From Nothopassalora personata (lineage: Eukaryota; Ascomycota; Dothideomycetes; Mycosphaerellales; Mycosphaerellaceae), in assembly GCA_033816765.1 (NCBI GenBank), contig CM066296.1, positions 2,480,001 through 2,544,000 of the forward strand: a DNA stretch of 64,000 nucleotides, in the 5' to 3' direction. The translations under genes were made by a program, and so were the position numbers. Positions 46,088 through 58,083 of the stretch are shown here, one piece after another. The notes beneath the pieces were generated by a model. It made no database searches, was not told where the DNA came from, and was given only the letters and a program-made list of their open reading frames with translations. How positions within the stretch are numbered: position 1 is the stretch's first letter; every line of letters starts with the position of its first letter.

Positions 46088-46437
46088 ATGCATCACCCAT
46101 CAAGTGTCACTCCCGGCGAACCAACGGGAAGGCAAGGTATGCTCTCCTCAGCATGAGATTATGCGAGACTGAGCTGACAAATATTAGCACTTCCGCCTCC
46201 TCGACCTACCTCCCGAAATTGGGAGCAATATCGGCAAACTCATCGTCCACGACAAGCCCCTTCTCACACCCCCTGGAATCTTGTGGGCGCGTAACGAGAG
46301 ATGATTTACGTTCCGGACACAACAACCAACTATCACCCCGTCTTGTCGAGTCCTGCGACACGGCTACTGCTTTACTACTAAAGACATCGAGCACTCAGGT
46401 CCATCTCTGTCGGTACTGCTGCTCGTCAAACCATGAA
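46088..46437 (+). pseudogene. Broken F-box-like gene
   Basis: After a possible first exon (ATG at 46088, donor GTATGC after 46136, branch CTGAC, acceptor ATATTAG near 46190), the plus strand reads HFRLLDLPPEIGSNIGKLIV. This is the FRLLDLPPEI-type start of the many F-box-like proteins of Pezizomycotina. TPPGILWARNER is then followed by an in-frame TGA near 46303. The frame continues FTFRTQQPTITPSCRVLRHG, corresponding to the usual QPxITRVCRxLR block, and stops again near 46435. The phase of the first intron does not fit. The premature stop and short length suggest a pseudogene. Confidence 0.6.
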
Positions 46438-46710
46438 AAGCTGGCTGCGCGCCATCTGACAGCAGAGCAGAGTGCTCATGGATCTTCTCACGCTAGAGCT
46501 GTACTTTGACTCGGCTATGGGCGCTTCGTAGAAGGAGATGTCCATCTACTGGAAGATATCGTTCGGGCTGGGGCACCTGAAAGGAGGAAAGAAATTGATT
46601 GACGCTACGGAACGACCATACCTCATGCTTCAGCTCCACCCCGCGCGATAGGCCTGCTATATCTGCCCTGTTCCATCCTCCTTACCTCCAGTGCCCCTTC
46701 ATCGACTCCT
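46438..46710. other. Intergenic
   Basis: The region lies between the F-box-like remnant and the 3' end of the minus-strand secreted-protein gene. No gene is seen. Confidence 0.35.
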
Positions 46711-47272
46711 CTATCGTGCACGAATGCCAGTCAAATCCGATGTGCAAATGAAGCGCCTCTGCCCAGTCGTGGTAACAACCCCGGTACAATCATTGAACTC
46801 GTCCCCAGTATCCGGTACGCAAGTACCCCTCGAAGCGCTCTCGTCTCGTGGGGTGATTTGATACCCACGATCCTCTGCTCGGCCTACATCAGCCCCATTC
46901 CGAATTCGTCCTCGAGAGCACAACTCACTGTAAAGAGTGAAATGGCCCCACTCAGCACCGTTGATCTCCAGTTCCGTGATGTCGTCATTGTCGCAGCCCT
47001 CGCATCTGACACCAGGAGTGGAGGAGACGTCACCGAAGTCGCCGAGGACGCGGTATCCGTTGTTGACGTCGTCGCAGCTTGGTGGGCCGTCGAAGACCAT
47101 CCAATTGTCGCCTTCGGCGCCGAGGACGTCGAAGGACTTGGTGGCCTGGGAGGCGGATCAGTATGATGGTCTGTTGGAAACTCTGGGGATTCAATACATA
47201 AATCTGAAAGTCGGCCTTGACGGCTGCAGCCAAGGTTATCGCGACCAAGGCGAGGGATGACTGGAAATGCAT
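46711..47272 (-). CDS. Small secreted Cys-containing protein, 169 residues
   Basis: Two exons join in phase: 47272-47198 and 47145-46711. The 52-base intron has donor GTATTG, branch ACTGATC and acceptor CTCCCAG. The signal peptide MHFQSSLALVAITLAAAVKA precedes the mature part DFQIYATKSFDVLGAEGDNW. Seven Cys follow, including CEGCDNDD and ...SRGTCVPDTGDEFNDC. The fold resembles small secreted fungal proteins of unknown function that share a DF-x-IY N-terminus and a GHFTLY block. An effector or wall role is possible but unproven. A Cys-rich, signal-bearing product is firm. Confidence 0.75.
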
Positions 47273-48186
47273 TTTGAGGATTGGGATTCCTGGCTGGTGG
47301 TCTGAGTGAAGAGTTTTGTTGCTGTTGATGATGGGAGAAGTGCTGCTGTTGGAATGATGTTGTTCCTCTGGCAGTTGACTCCCCTTATATACTATCGTCT
47401 TGCCGTCTGAAGGCTCATCGCCCCGAGATCGTTGATTTCATGCCAATGTGTTGCCATATGCCAATTGCTGGACCTACGTATACCAGCATCTTCAGCTTGA
47501 ATGGCAACTGAAAATATCTCTCGCCAGACGACATTGGCTATGCCCGTAAAAGCAGGAACCCACCGTCTCTTGGCGTTCTCGCGGCATGGCAACAGTGAAC
47601 GAAGGAATGGTGCATATAGACTTCAGCTTGGCGTAGGATCGCGCTTCTCGCCAAGGGTTTTCTTCAGGATAGTTGCATCGAGCTGCCCGGACTCGGCAAA
47701 GGGTGTTGAACGTGATACGGGCTTCAATTGCTGATCGAAAAGACGACTTCGACCGCAGGCACGTGAGACGATCGACGACATGTGTAAGATATTGACCACC
47801 GTAAGAATCACATCTTCAGAGGTGCCATGGAAAAAAGATGTTCCGTGACAAGAGAAGAAGTGGCACTCAACTTTGCACCTACGCGAAGGATTCGCTTGGC
47901 AGCTCTTGACACTAGCGGAACGAGGCAATAAGTTGCCAGAAGACATCAAATTGAGCTGTTGCCGGGTGGGTCAGTATAGGCGCTTAATAGGGGATGTGTT
48001 GCCAGAATACAGACCACCCGGCAATCAGGCACGGCAGCAGTGGATCGCGACCATAAATACCTGGTCGTCATTTATTCATATCTGGGCATGCTAGAGTGCT
48101 CGAACATGGATATTATTCATATCTATCTCAATGATGCCACCGCTGTCTGGGCAACCCTCCTCGCTCACTGCCACATGCAGTATGCA
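47273..48186. promoter_or_regulatory. Intergenic: secreted-protein promoter and Kap121 3' flank
   Basis: The region upstream of the minus-strand secreted-protein gene holds a TATA-like TATATACTA near 47394. The remainder is the 3' flank of the Kap121 gene. No coding frame is convincing. Confidence 0.4.
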
Positions 48187-51100
48187 CTACCCGAACAGCG
48201 TCCGCACAGTCTGCTGCGTCTCGGGTGGAAGACTATTTAGGACCGTATTAGCATCGAGACCAGCAGTAGCCATCAGCTTTCGTCCCGCAGTCACTATCCG
48301 CTGCGCCATTTGTCCCTGCAATGTTTCCGCCTCGAGGGCCTGTGCGATGAACTTGAAGCAATCCGCCGCTCTCGCCATCACCGCCGGCTGCTGGTCGTCA
48401 ATAAGCTGCGCGAGGAAGGCATACGCATACGGTGCAGCCTCCTCGTCGTTGGTCACAGGTAGCGTGTCGATCCAGCCGGCAACCACTTCGGAAGCATTCT
48501 GCACCTTGCTGTGGTTGAAATGAAGGACCTTGGCGATACTAGCGCAAGCGTTCTCCGTAGCGAAAGCGTCGTCGTCAGATCGTGCGTTGGGTCTTCGTGT
48601 CACATCAAAGAGGATCGGTATACTTCCCGCAGCAAACTCAGCCCATGGCTCCCCGCCCTTGTGCGCGGCGACACCGACACCGTAGCACGCAGCTTGTCGG
48701 TTGGCAGCCTGATCGTCCCGCATACCGTCAACGAGCGGCTGAGCGATGTGCGAGTAGTAGTTCCAAGAAGCAGGACCGCAGAACTCGAGCACGTCGTCTA
48801 ATATGCAGAGTGCCCACTGTCGCTGGGTCGCGTCCTGACTGTGGACGAAGAGGTCGTAGTAGTTGAGAAGGCGTTCCCAGTGTGGCAGGAAACTCTGCTG
48901 TTGGTGTTTGAAGATGGTGTGGAAGGCCTTGTTCATATCCGAGAGTAGTGTTTGGTCGTCCTCAACAGCAAACTCGTAGTCCTCGCCAGGCTCTTCGCCA
49001 TCTTCGCGCTCGTTGGCTTCTTCCGCGCGCTCGTTCACACGCTGCTGGTAGTCCTTGAGCACGCTCTCAGCAGAGGTGATGAAGGTAGCCATGTGGTCGT
49101 TTGAAAGGCTGTCTTTGCCTGAAACCTCGACAGCCTCGTAGAAGCACTGGTACATCTCGGCAAGGGTCTCAATGGCAGGTTCAGTTTCGAGGACTTCCAG
49201 AATCTTCTCAACGGTCGTCTTCCAGAGGTTCAGATAGTTCTCCGAGTTGACTCCGTAAGCCACCTTGAAGGAGTTGAGCAGTTGAGGAACAGCCTTGGCA
49301 GAAGCGACGCGGACCGGATCGTGGAAGAAGAAAGCCAGACCACTGATGGCGACCTTGTCCATGATCTCCACGACATAAGGTGCAAAGCCAGCCTCCAGGT
49401 TTGTTGCGTAGACTGTAATGAGCTCAATAGCCATGAACTTGTCGTCCAGAGTGCTGGTCTTGATGCCGATGTATTTGCCTTTGAGTGGTACGAGCTCCCA
49501 ACCTTCTTCTTGCTCCATCTGGGCCACATTCTCCTCGTCGTCCAGGAGTTGAATGTCGGCCTTAGCTTGCGCCAGCTTCATGAGTGGTGGCATGACGGTG
49601 GGCAGATATGGCACGAAGTCTTGGCCGAGTACTCGACACATTCGACCCCAACAGTGGAGCAGGTAGCTTTCTTGCGGGTCGTCGTCGTCGACAATGTTTT
49701 GTTGCACATTTCCGAGGACTTGCACAAGGTTGAGCGCATCTTGACCCATGCGCTCCTTGCCCACAGCCAGAGCGATAAGCGTGGCGCACTCCATTGCCTT
49801 GGCTCGCAGCAGTCGCTTCTCCTTCTCGTTTGGCTCTTGGAGGACTGAGAACAGAGCGGGCATAAGTTCAGGGTACCACTTCCCGAATGTGCTTTCAGCC
49901 GAGTCTGCAACAGTGGCAATGGTAGATAGAGCCTGCTCCTGCACGAATCGCTTGGGACTCCGCAGAAGCTGCATCAGATTGGTAAGCAGTCTGTCGAGAT
50001 ATGGCTCGAGGATCTCCTTTTCAGCTTCCTCGCAGAAGTTGACAAGGGCTGCCGCGGCGTGAGATTGGACTCTTGGCTCGGGGGCGGTCAGAGTCTCGAT
50101 AAGAGCTGGGAGCACGAGCTGGTGGTACTCGGTCTGCATGGTGCCCTTGAAATCGGTGCTCATTTGACCCAGAGCGTTGCAAGCTGCCCATCGTACTCGT
50201 GGGTGGGCGTCCGTCAGTGTTGGCATCAGGAGTTGAAGGACCTGCTGGAGCTCGCCCTCCATGATATCGGCGCAGCCTTCTGAAATGGCCGATATACACA
50301 TCAGAGCTGCGTGCTTGTCTCTCCAGGCAGCGGATTGCAGCATGCGTGGAAGCCAGGTAAATGTTGGAGGAAGCAGGTCCTTGCCGCCGATCTTGTTCGC
50401 AAGACGGTCCATGGTCTGCTCGCCCGCAACGTGATTCGAGTCGCTCTCGTCAAAGTCGACATCCTCCTGCGAATTCCAATCCGCTGCATCGTCGTCGTCG
50501 ACGCCCACATCTGTCATCAGCGCCAGACACTGGGTGACCATATCGTTGATGTAGTTCTTGTCCTGCTTGCACATCTTTGGATTGTGATCGGCGAACGTGG
50601 CCATCAGCTCCAAAGCATTCTGCCTCGCCTGATCGTCCAGCTCCTTATCCTGGATCATCTGAATGCAAATCTGGACTAGTGGGCCAAAGACACCCTTGAA
50701 CGCCTTTGAGGCAACTTCAGCAAGCTCAATGACAGCCATGAGCGCTTTGGTAAGGAGTTCCGACTCGTGATCGTCTTTCAGTGGGACGAGTGTGCTCAGG
50801 ATGTCGGGAATCAAAACGTAGTACTTTGGCTGCGACTTCTTGTTCAATGACTGGAAGAACGACGAGAATGCGGTCGTGGTTGCAATCCGCACGTGAACAT
50901 CCTCATCCTTGATGCCTTTTTGGAAGACTGCAACGATGATGTCCTCGTGCTGCTTCTCGATAATGCCGGGAGTAGTCTCGAAGATACGAAATGCGGATTC
51001 TCGGAGTGATGCATCTGGCGACTGGCTCGCTTGGTAGAGGGCGTTGAGTAGATCGGGCCAGGTGTCGCGCGAGTTGTCTGGAGCTGTAAACAACATCAGC

Positions 51101-51638
51101 ATGTCGATGCTCGTGGCCGACGGATATCACGCATCCTCTTCACCCATGTCCAACGTACCATAGATTGTCTCATCCGTATACTGCCTCGCGATCTCCGCCA
51201 CAGCATCGGCAACCTTGTGGCGCACCGATGTGTTCGTCTCGTTCGCGTAGCACTGCAGCAGCTTCGCTCGGACGGCAGTCTTGGACTCGTGGTTCAGCTG
51301 GAGGAAGACTTCCTTGTTTTCGCCGGAAGCAGCGTCTTTTGTGGTGCGCGTCGCGATTCGGCGGAAGATGACAGCCGCGAATGATCGGGTCTAATCTACC
51401 GTCAGTGCCATCTCCCTACTAGTCCTACTCCCCACATGTCTCATGTCAGACTCACGCCCTCATCATTCGCGCCCTCCATCTGCTCGGCCAAGCCCATGAG
51501 CAGGACAACTTTCTGTTCGGCGACCCAGGCTGTGTTAAGCTGCTCCTCTGCCTTTGTGCGCGTCGGGTTGTCGGTGGACTGCAGGCCTTGCAGCAGCTGC
51601 GTCAGTCGAGAGTGCACTTCGGGCGGGAGGACGGACAT
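48187..51638 (-). CDS. kap121: Karyopherin Kap121/Pse1-like importin beta-3
   Basis: A nuclear transport receptor built of HEAT repeats that carries ribosomal proteins and other cargo into the nucleus under Ran-GTP control. Three exons join in phase: 51638-51456 (donor GTGAGT), 51390-51159 (acceptor GATTAG, donor GTACGT) and 51083-48187 (acceptor TTTACAG). They give 1103 residues, close to the family's usual 1090-1100. The N-terminus MSVLPPEVHSRLTQLLQGLQ and the first repeats (FAAVIFRRIATRTTK) are typical. An acidic loop (DDDDAADWNSQEDVDFDESD) and the nearby MCISAISEGCADIM and VRWAACNALGQMSTDFKG repeats are hallmark Kap121/IPO5 features. No defects are seen. Confidence 0.95.
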
Positions 51639-52222
51639 GATTGTCCTACAGGAGGACGCTCCACTGTCTCGTCTCGTCGGTGCTCGACTGTTTTCGAAAA
51701 TTTGTGGGGAAGCGATGGCAAACCACCCGCGAACGCGTGTCTATGCGCCTGTTCCCATGGGACAGGGAGGAGTTCGTTCGTGTATGCCGATGAGGGAGGT
51801 CTGGTGGTGATCTGTAGTCGTTCTGCCAAGAGCGCGTGTAAGTCAGTTTATCGGGAGAGTCGCGCGCCTCTTTCTCGTTGTGATGCGCTCCGCGGGAAGA
51901 AAGTCCTAAGCCGACGGACGGGACGACCGGCATCAACAATACATACAATTTTGAGAGGGAGCATGCACGCGCCAAAATCAGGGTCTCGAATAACCCCTGC
52001 CCTGCCGAGCCTGCCCTTTCTTTGGCTACATTCCTCTCTACTCATCCCTCACCTCCCCGAAAATCCACTACCTTCACGTGGCACTAACTTAGGGTCAGAG
52101 TGGCGAGCATCTCGGTGGTCATATACACGAGATGGAAGAGAGAAGTCAAGTCGAAGCCAGGGTCGATCCGAGAAAATGAGAGCAGCCAACGAATAGGCTC
52201 CTAATGACTCCATTACTATATC
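51639..52222. other. Kap121 promoter and 3' flank of next gene
   Basis: The region lies between the start of the Kap121 gene and the stop of the next minus-strand gene. It holds the Kap121 promoter. The long plus-strand frame through 51588-52196 has no domain and overlaps the Kap121 5' end. Confidence 0.4.
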
Positions 52223-53202
52223 CTATAATCGAACCACACGCCAAAACCTCTTCGCCCCCACCCCAGCCCTGATCAACAGCGACGCAAAAGCCGCATGAGC
52301 ATCTACTCGCATCGTCAGCACAACTTCACAGCCCTCTAGCCCCACAGCCCACCCTCGAGAGCGATAGCGACTGACCTTCCATATTCTCCCGACACTTCCC
52401 CTCATCCAAAAAATCCTCCTCCCGCTCCGCCAAAGGATTAATGACAACCTCATACCTCTGCACATTCTGCAACGGCCACCGCTGCGGGTACATGCTCCAT
52501 CTAAGCCACTTGTCCTCATTGTCCCAATCGATGATGTTGGCCGGCATGATGACGACGCCTGCCGGGAGCGTCCAAGGGATCCGAAGCAGTCTTGCGATGT
52601 GAGGTTTGAGGACGATCCCCACGTGGCCTTTGGGTTGCGCGCCTGGGTACGGATAGTAGGCGAATGTGGGTGGTTCTTTCAGTGGACCGACGAAGGGAAT
52701 GATAACGATTTCGAGGCTGTCCAGGTCATTTGAATGATCGGTAGGCGACCTCGCTGCTGAGGGTGGTGTGGAAGGTGCGAGAGTGGCTTCTTCTGCTGGA
52801 TGTGGTTGGCATGAGGCATCCTTCTTGCGACTGAATACTGCGCTTCGTTAGCATGGAGGTATACGACACAGAGCGAGTGCTCACGTCTACGCCACCAAGA
52901 CTGTTTTCTTGCGGCCTTATGTGCTGCCTGTGCCATCTTGGGCGCGCCTAGTTCACTAGCGATGCTGTGTTCTGTGATGCTGGTCAAGATGAATGTGCCG
53001 CCAAAGTCGATGTCTGTGTCGAGTTTGTCGGAGAGTAGCAGGTTGAGACTTGTTATGTGGTACAGGAGTACCTGCCGTCTGTCATCGGACCTTCACAATC
53101 CACTGCTTGCGGATGCCACCTTCCCCAGACATCAGCTCAGTACTCTAGCGCACCTGCCATATCCTTTTCACCTTCGTTAGAGGCAGCTGCCGTCCCCATC
53201 AT
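52223..53202 (-). CDS. Uncharacterised multi-exon protein
   Basis: A minus-strand gene with at least three exons. One exon (about 53071 to a GTGAGC donor near 52886) reads LNLLLSDKLDTDIDFGGTFI and ITEHSIASELGAPKMAQAAH. It splices (acceptor GAAGCGCAG near 52839) to an exon rich in Pro/Ser, then VGPLKEPPTFAYYPYPGAQP, LRIPWTLPAGVVIMPANIID and DNEDKWLRWSMYPQRWPLQN, ending near 52374 at a GTCAGT donor. A last exon may end at 52223 (AFASLLIRAGVGAKRFWRVV). A start at the ATG of 53202 (MMGTAAASNEGEKDMA) is plausible but its splice phase was not reconciled. Not recognised; cytosolic, no membrane helices or signal peptide. Confidence 0.55.
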
Positions 53203-53512
53203 CGCCGTGTTGCTCCTTCGACCCTTCTATCGCAGGTAAGCTTTCGGGGGCTCTGGGCTCATGCCGAGTCTAATGAGATGAGTCGCGGACGTAGAGCAGG
53301 AAAGAAGAATGGAGTGGCAAAGGGGAGAAAATGATAGTGGTGCATAAAACCTAGCATGTGTCCGTCCTAACTACGGGGATAGAGGGAGTCATGGCTGGTA
53401 CTCCGTCAAGAGCTCGCTCGACAATACAGTGCTAAAAGTCACCAACGAGCACTTAAACCATCCAGCCATATGATCCCCAGTCATGAGATGATCCCAGCCG
53501 CCACAACTTCTA
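53203..53512. other. Intergenic
   Basis: The upstream flank of the uncharacterised gene. No coding frame or repeat was recognised. Confidence 0.4.
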
Positions 53513-53674
53513 GGCCTGCTCCGCAAGCTGCTTCGCCTCAAGCTCGAATGCTTCTGCTTCCAGTCGTGAGGCTTGTTCCTTGTGTCTCATGGCTTTCGCG
53601 CGAAGAGTGGCGATCTTCGCTGGTGTGTGGCTCCCGTACATAAAGAGGCGAGAGCCTGAGTGCCTACTATGCTG
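53513..53674 (-). CDS. Short coiled-coil coding segment, probably a last exon
   Basis: The minus-strand frame ending in TAG at about 53513 reads GSRLFMYGSHTPAKIATLRA then KAMRHKEQASRLEAEAFELE and AKQLAEQA. It is rich in Ala/Glu/Lys/Gln with heptad-like spacing, so it is a likely coiled coil. An ATG lies inside (MYGSHTPAK, about 53641) and would give 43 residues. The frame is open a little further up, so it may be the 3' exon of a gene whose other exons (53700-54250) I could not define. Confidence 0.35.
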
Positions 53675-54252
53675 CAGAAGTCCTGGTCAGACATGCAGCC
53701 TCCGGTGTCCGAGTTGGTCAATGGACAGCCTCTCGACTCTGGACGGTGATCGAATGGACACAGCGCATCCTAATGGCTCGGTAGTGAGGGCATGTTTCTA
53801 AGCATTATCCATGGCGGGATATCGTGCTATGGCTCGACACCATCCAGTTCCCGTGGCTGAGGCCATATGCTTCAGCTTTGCATTCAATCGAAGGATCGTG
53901 TGGCGCAGTGCGAACAGAGGGCAGTCGCTGTGGCTGGACCATGAGAAAGACCAGATAGCAGTCCTGCGTAGAACTCGAAGTCAAGGGCAATGCGTGAGCC
54001 GGAACGAGAAGGATGACTGATGATATTGCTTCTTGTTGCTCGGTGATGCCTCTGAAGGACATTCGAGGAGATTGGCACCGACGACGCCCTTCACCGAGGC
54101 CTCATGTGCGGGCTGATGTTGACCATGGCGCATGCGAGGTGAGGTGGACGGGTTGGCGACCTCGCTGTTGTTGTAAATAGGTATTTGACGAGTACAAGCT
54201 TCCAGATTAAAACGATAGGGTAGATTAGTAACCCTCATAAATTGCCACAAGG

Positions 54253-54344
54253 TGTGAGACTATCTAGCTACAGAAAACAGTGTAATATAGTATGTGTGTG
54301 CTAAGTCCTAACTAATATAGACCTTGGTTACCTAATTTATAACA
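54253..54344 (-). repeat. Short (92-base) 3' LTR of the minus-strand Copia
   Basis: Bounded by TG and CA on both strands and adjoining a polypurine tract. No second copy is inside the window, so the borders are inferred. Confidence 0.55.
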
Positions 54345-54859
54345 CTCCCCCTTTAGACTAACTACTATAAAGACAGTCTAATCAACTTAATATTACCTAT
54401 GTTGCTATATTAGTCTCGAACACCTTTACTAGTTCTATATACTAGGTTTCTACTATAAGTAAGTACATGCTAAGGACAGTAATCTTGTTAGATTTGCATG
54501 TGTAAGAGACCTACTCTTAGACATACTTAGGCCTTATCTTTCCGCTTTTAGAAGTAAATAGAAGGTTCTCTCGGCTTAAGAAGGTCTAGCTAGGCAGCAA
54601 CGCACAAACCTCGTAGGTACGTATAAAAGAAGCTAGTTCTTTACTACATAACTCTCTCTGCTTTATACTACTTTATACCTCTCTTCCTACCTTTTTAGAC
54701 TACTATATACACTTATACACCCTAACGACTACTATATACCTATTCTCAAAGCTTTTTAAGAAGCTTTTAGTAAGGTATGCTATATATATATAATAGTGTT
54801 TTAAGGGTATTGCTAATATGTAAGTAGTATTATAGTAGATGTTGTTAAGTAGACTCCTA

Positions 54860-55950
54860 TAAACCAGTTTAGTAGTACTAGTAATGTCTTTAGTGGTGGA
54901 TCTAGCTCTAGTAACGATCAAGATCCTAATAAGCGTCCTCCTAGTAATAGTAGAAAGGGTCTACCTACATCTAGTAGGATCTCTAAGCGTAAGACCCTTA
55001 TTAAGGCACTTAGACTAGTTAAGTAGATTATCGAGAGTAGGCGTAAGATTACTAAGAAGAATATAACCTTATAGCTTGCTATAGCATCCCTTAAGGTTGC
55101 CTTCTATAAGAAGAAGCTTCTAACTACTAAGGGTAGTATTACTAATCTACCGAACTAGGGTTAGATTAACGCGGCTACCTAGGATTTTGATTATATAATA
55201 GTTAACCCTTAAGGTCGTATTTCTAACACTATTACTATAAACCTTAATAGTAGTTAGAACTACCTTCCTGCCTTATAGGCTTCCGCTATAGACTATCTTG
55301 TTTAGCACTTCGGCAGCGCCTACAACCGCTATAAGGAGAGATCTAACCTTCCCTTTTCTAGCTGCTATACTATTCTAGGATAGTTTAAGGGCTGCTGTAC
55401 TAACTGCGCTCTTAACAATTATTACAATAAGTGTAGCTTCTTCTCTCTACGGACCCTATAGTAGAGTGCCGCTAGTCTATCTAGAACCTACTAGTAGCCT
55501 AGTGTAGGTTATACTCGCTCCGCTAGTACTGCATTCTAGGGTAGTGCATAGTATAGTCGATCTCCTCCTATTATACGTAGCAGTCCTCTACGTAAGGGCT
55601 TCCTATCTTTAGTTCTATACTGTCCTAGTATAAGTACCTCTAGATATTGTCTTTAGATGCCACCTACCTAGCTTATTCCTAGCGATGTAGACTAGCGCCT
55701 AAGCATCCCTAGGGCTCCTAGTAATAGTTCTAGAACTGTCCTCCTAGAGCTTCGCCTCCTATTCTCTAACTCCCTCTCTTAGGATAAGGTTACTACCTTA
55801 ATTCGTTAGTTCCTGTAGCGCTTAGGCACTAATGATAACTTTTAGGAGGGTACTATATTAAACTCGAGTTCCTATAAGAGGGGTTCTAGAGGCTCTAGTG
55901 GTTTTAGTAGTAAGTAGTAGTCTAGATAGTGTACTTGTATTAGGTCTTAG
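54860..55950 (+). pseudogene. RIP-broken gene with Cys-rich finger (DUF3716-like)
   Basis: One plus-strand frame remains protein-like for about 1.1 kb if TAG/TAA are read as mutated Gln/Trp. It begins SGGSSSSNDQDPNKRPPSNS, then RKITKKNITL and ASLKVAFYKKKLLTTKGS. Later comes FGSAYNRYKERSNLPF, then FKGCCTNCALNNYYNKCSFF. The C-x2-C...C pattern after a Gly/Lys turn resembles the short fungal Cys-rich domain DUF3716. The gene lies opposite to, and between, the RNase H and 3' LTR of the minus-strand Copia, so it is nested or carried by it. It no longer encodes a protein. Confidence 0.5.
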
Positions 55951-56239
55951 TAATTTAGTTAGGGCTAAAGGATAAAATAGCCGTTATAAGCAAGGGCGGT
56001 CTACTTCTCTGTTTCCTTTTATTTTATTACTATGGCTCCCCTGAATTAGAGTCTATAATAATGAACTAGATCTTGCCTTAAAAGGCAGTTCTAAAGTAGG
56101 CCTCTCTATAGTCTAGTTGTATAAGCATAGTAAGATATGCGATACCCTAAATAAATCTAGCCCTTAAGGCTAATAAAAACTTTCCTCTACTGTCTCTAAA
56201 TAAATGAGATATTGCTTTATAAATACTTGTGAACAAATG

Positions 56240-57420
56240 AAGGTCTTACTATGTATAAATGAAAGTGTAGTTAGTCTCTAGAAGCCTCCCTTAGAGAATG
56301 TAGTTTAGTAACTTTAGCTTTATAAGCTAATCTACAAGCTGCTTTATAGTAGGGATATACTTAACTACAATTAAGCCTTCTTTATAAACATGTCTACAAA
56401 AGTGGTTCCTTAGTCTAACATGCTTAGTTCTTCTATAGTTAGTGTAATCTCTAACTAGCTTAATAGTAGACTAGTTGTCTACAAAGATCTTAAAGGCTTA
56501 AGCTTTGTAGTTAGTTATTTTCTAGGTTTTATAGAGTAGATTTCTCAACTATATTACTTCCCTATAGCATTTAGTCAAGGCTATATACTCTACTTTAGTG
56601 CTTAACAGCACTATCTCCTTCTATAGGTTGGATTTCTAGATAATAGGACTTCTAGCTATTTTAACTAGGAGTCCTAAGGTAGATCTGCCTGTTAGATCTC
56701 TAGAGAAATTAGAGTCTATATAGATCTCTAGCTTTAGGGATTGTGTTTTTCTAAAGATTAGGTACTTATTAATTGTTCTAGCAATGTATCTCTAAACATG
56801 CTTTACTGTAGCAATATGTTCTACTATAGGATTAGCTAAGAATTTAGCTAAGTGGTTTATTATATAGGAGATATCTAGCCTAGTTTAGTTAGCTAGGTAC
56901 TAGAGTTCCCTAATTAATGTGTTAAATAGATTATAATCCTATATGTTGCATTGCTCTTTATAAGCTTTATATAGGCGGTTAAGGGGATACTTGACACTTT
57001 TAGCTAAGTCTAGGCTATGTTTCTAAAGTTTCTCTAAAGTATAGTGCTTTTAGGAGATATAGAGATCTCTATTCTTTTCACTCTTTAGTTATATGCCTAG
57101 GAAAAGGTTAGTGTTAACAGTTTTAATAGAGTACTTATTCTTTAGTCTAGCAATGAACCTCTTAATCTTCTAATTACTGTCGCTAAAGATCTAAAAGTTA
57201 TCTATATATAGGAGAACTAAAAGATTCTCCCCCTAAAAAAGACATATATTAGAATTAAGTCTCTTTAGGCCTAATTCTTCTAGAGCTTCCTTAGCATTAT
57301 AGTACTAGAGGTTTGTAGCTTGTTTTAATCTATATAGTCCCTTCTTAATTTCTAGGACTTTGTTAGATAGATCTTTCTTAATAAGTTCTACCCCTTCTAG
57401 TAGTTTAATGTATAAAGGTC
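56240..57420 (-). pseudogene. Copia RT and RNase H, RIP-broken
   Basis: Read on the minus strand: KVLEIKKGLYRLKQATNL (RT thumb block), the YIDN catalytic box near 57200 (second Asp changed, as RIP would do), then RNase H blocks SRDLTGRSTLGLLVK, STKVEYIALTKCYREVI and KHVRLRNHFCRHVYKEGLI. Order and motifs are Copia. Confidence 0.8.
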
Positions 57421-58083
57421 TGTTAATGTTAGGGTTTATAAATACTGTTTTAATATTAATCTGTCTCCTCTTCTAGCCTAGAACTGTGCATAGGGTTAGG
57501 AGAATCCTACTTATTAGTAGCCTTAGGGTTAGAGTAAAGGTTTTAATATAGTCTATCCCTTGCTTTTAAGTAAACCCCTTTTCTACCTATCTAGCTCTAC
57601 GCTTCTTAATGGACCTATTAGGAAGATACTTATAGTGTAGGACCTATTTACCTATAAGTAGTTTCCTACCCTTAGGGACTTTCTATAATAGGATCTATGC
57701 AACACATTCTATGTCTTCTAAGGAGTTAAATTCCTTTTTAATTGCCCTAATCCATTTAGCTCTATTAGGTCTATTTAATGCTTCAGTTAGGGTAGTAGGA
57801 TCTGCAAGCTTCCCCTTCTTTATATTATCTATAGCTATTATAGCGAATACTTTCTTAAGTTTGCTATAATTATAATAGGATCTATTCTATCTTAAACTTC
57901 TCCTAGTTAGCTTAGGATAGACCTTAGCTTATTTAGTCTTTATAGGCTTATAAGTCCTATCTCTCTTCCTCTTACTAATGTGTAAGGTAGGGTAGAATAG
58001 TGTTATAGCCTAATTAGGGTCTTCTTATATAGCTAGGGCTGTATCTTCTTAGTGTAGCTCTTTATACTATAAAGTCTAAGGCT

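Noticed and set aside
51588..52196. 202-residue plus-strand frame near the Kap121 start
   Set aside because: Overlaps the Kap121 first exon and promoter; no recognisable protein character.
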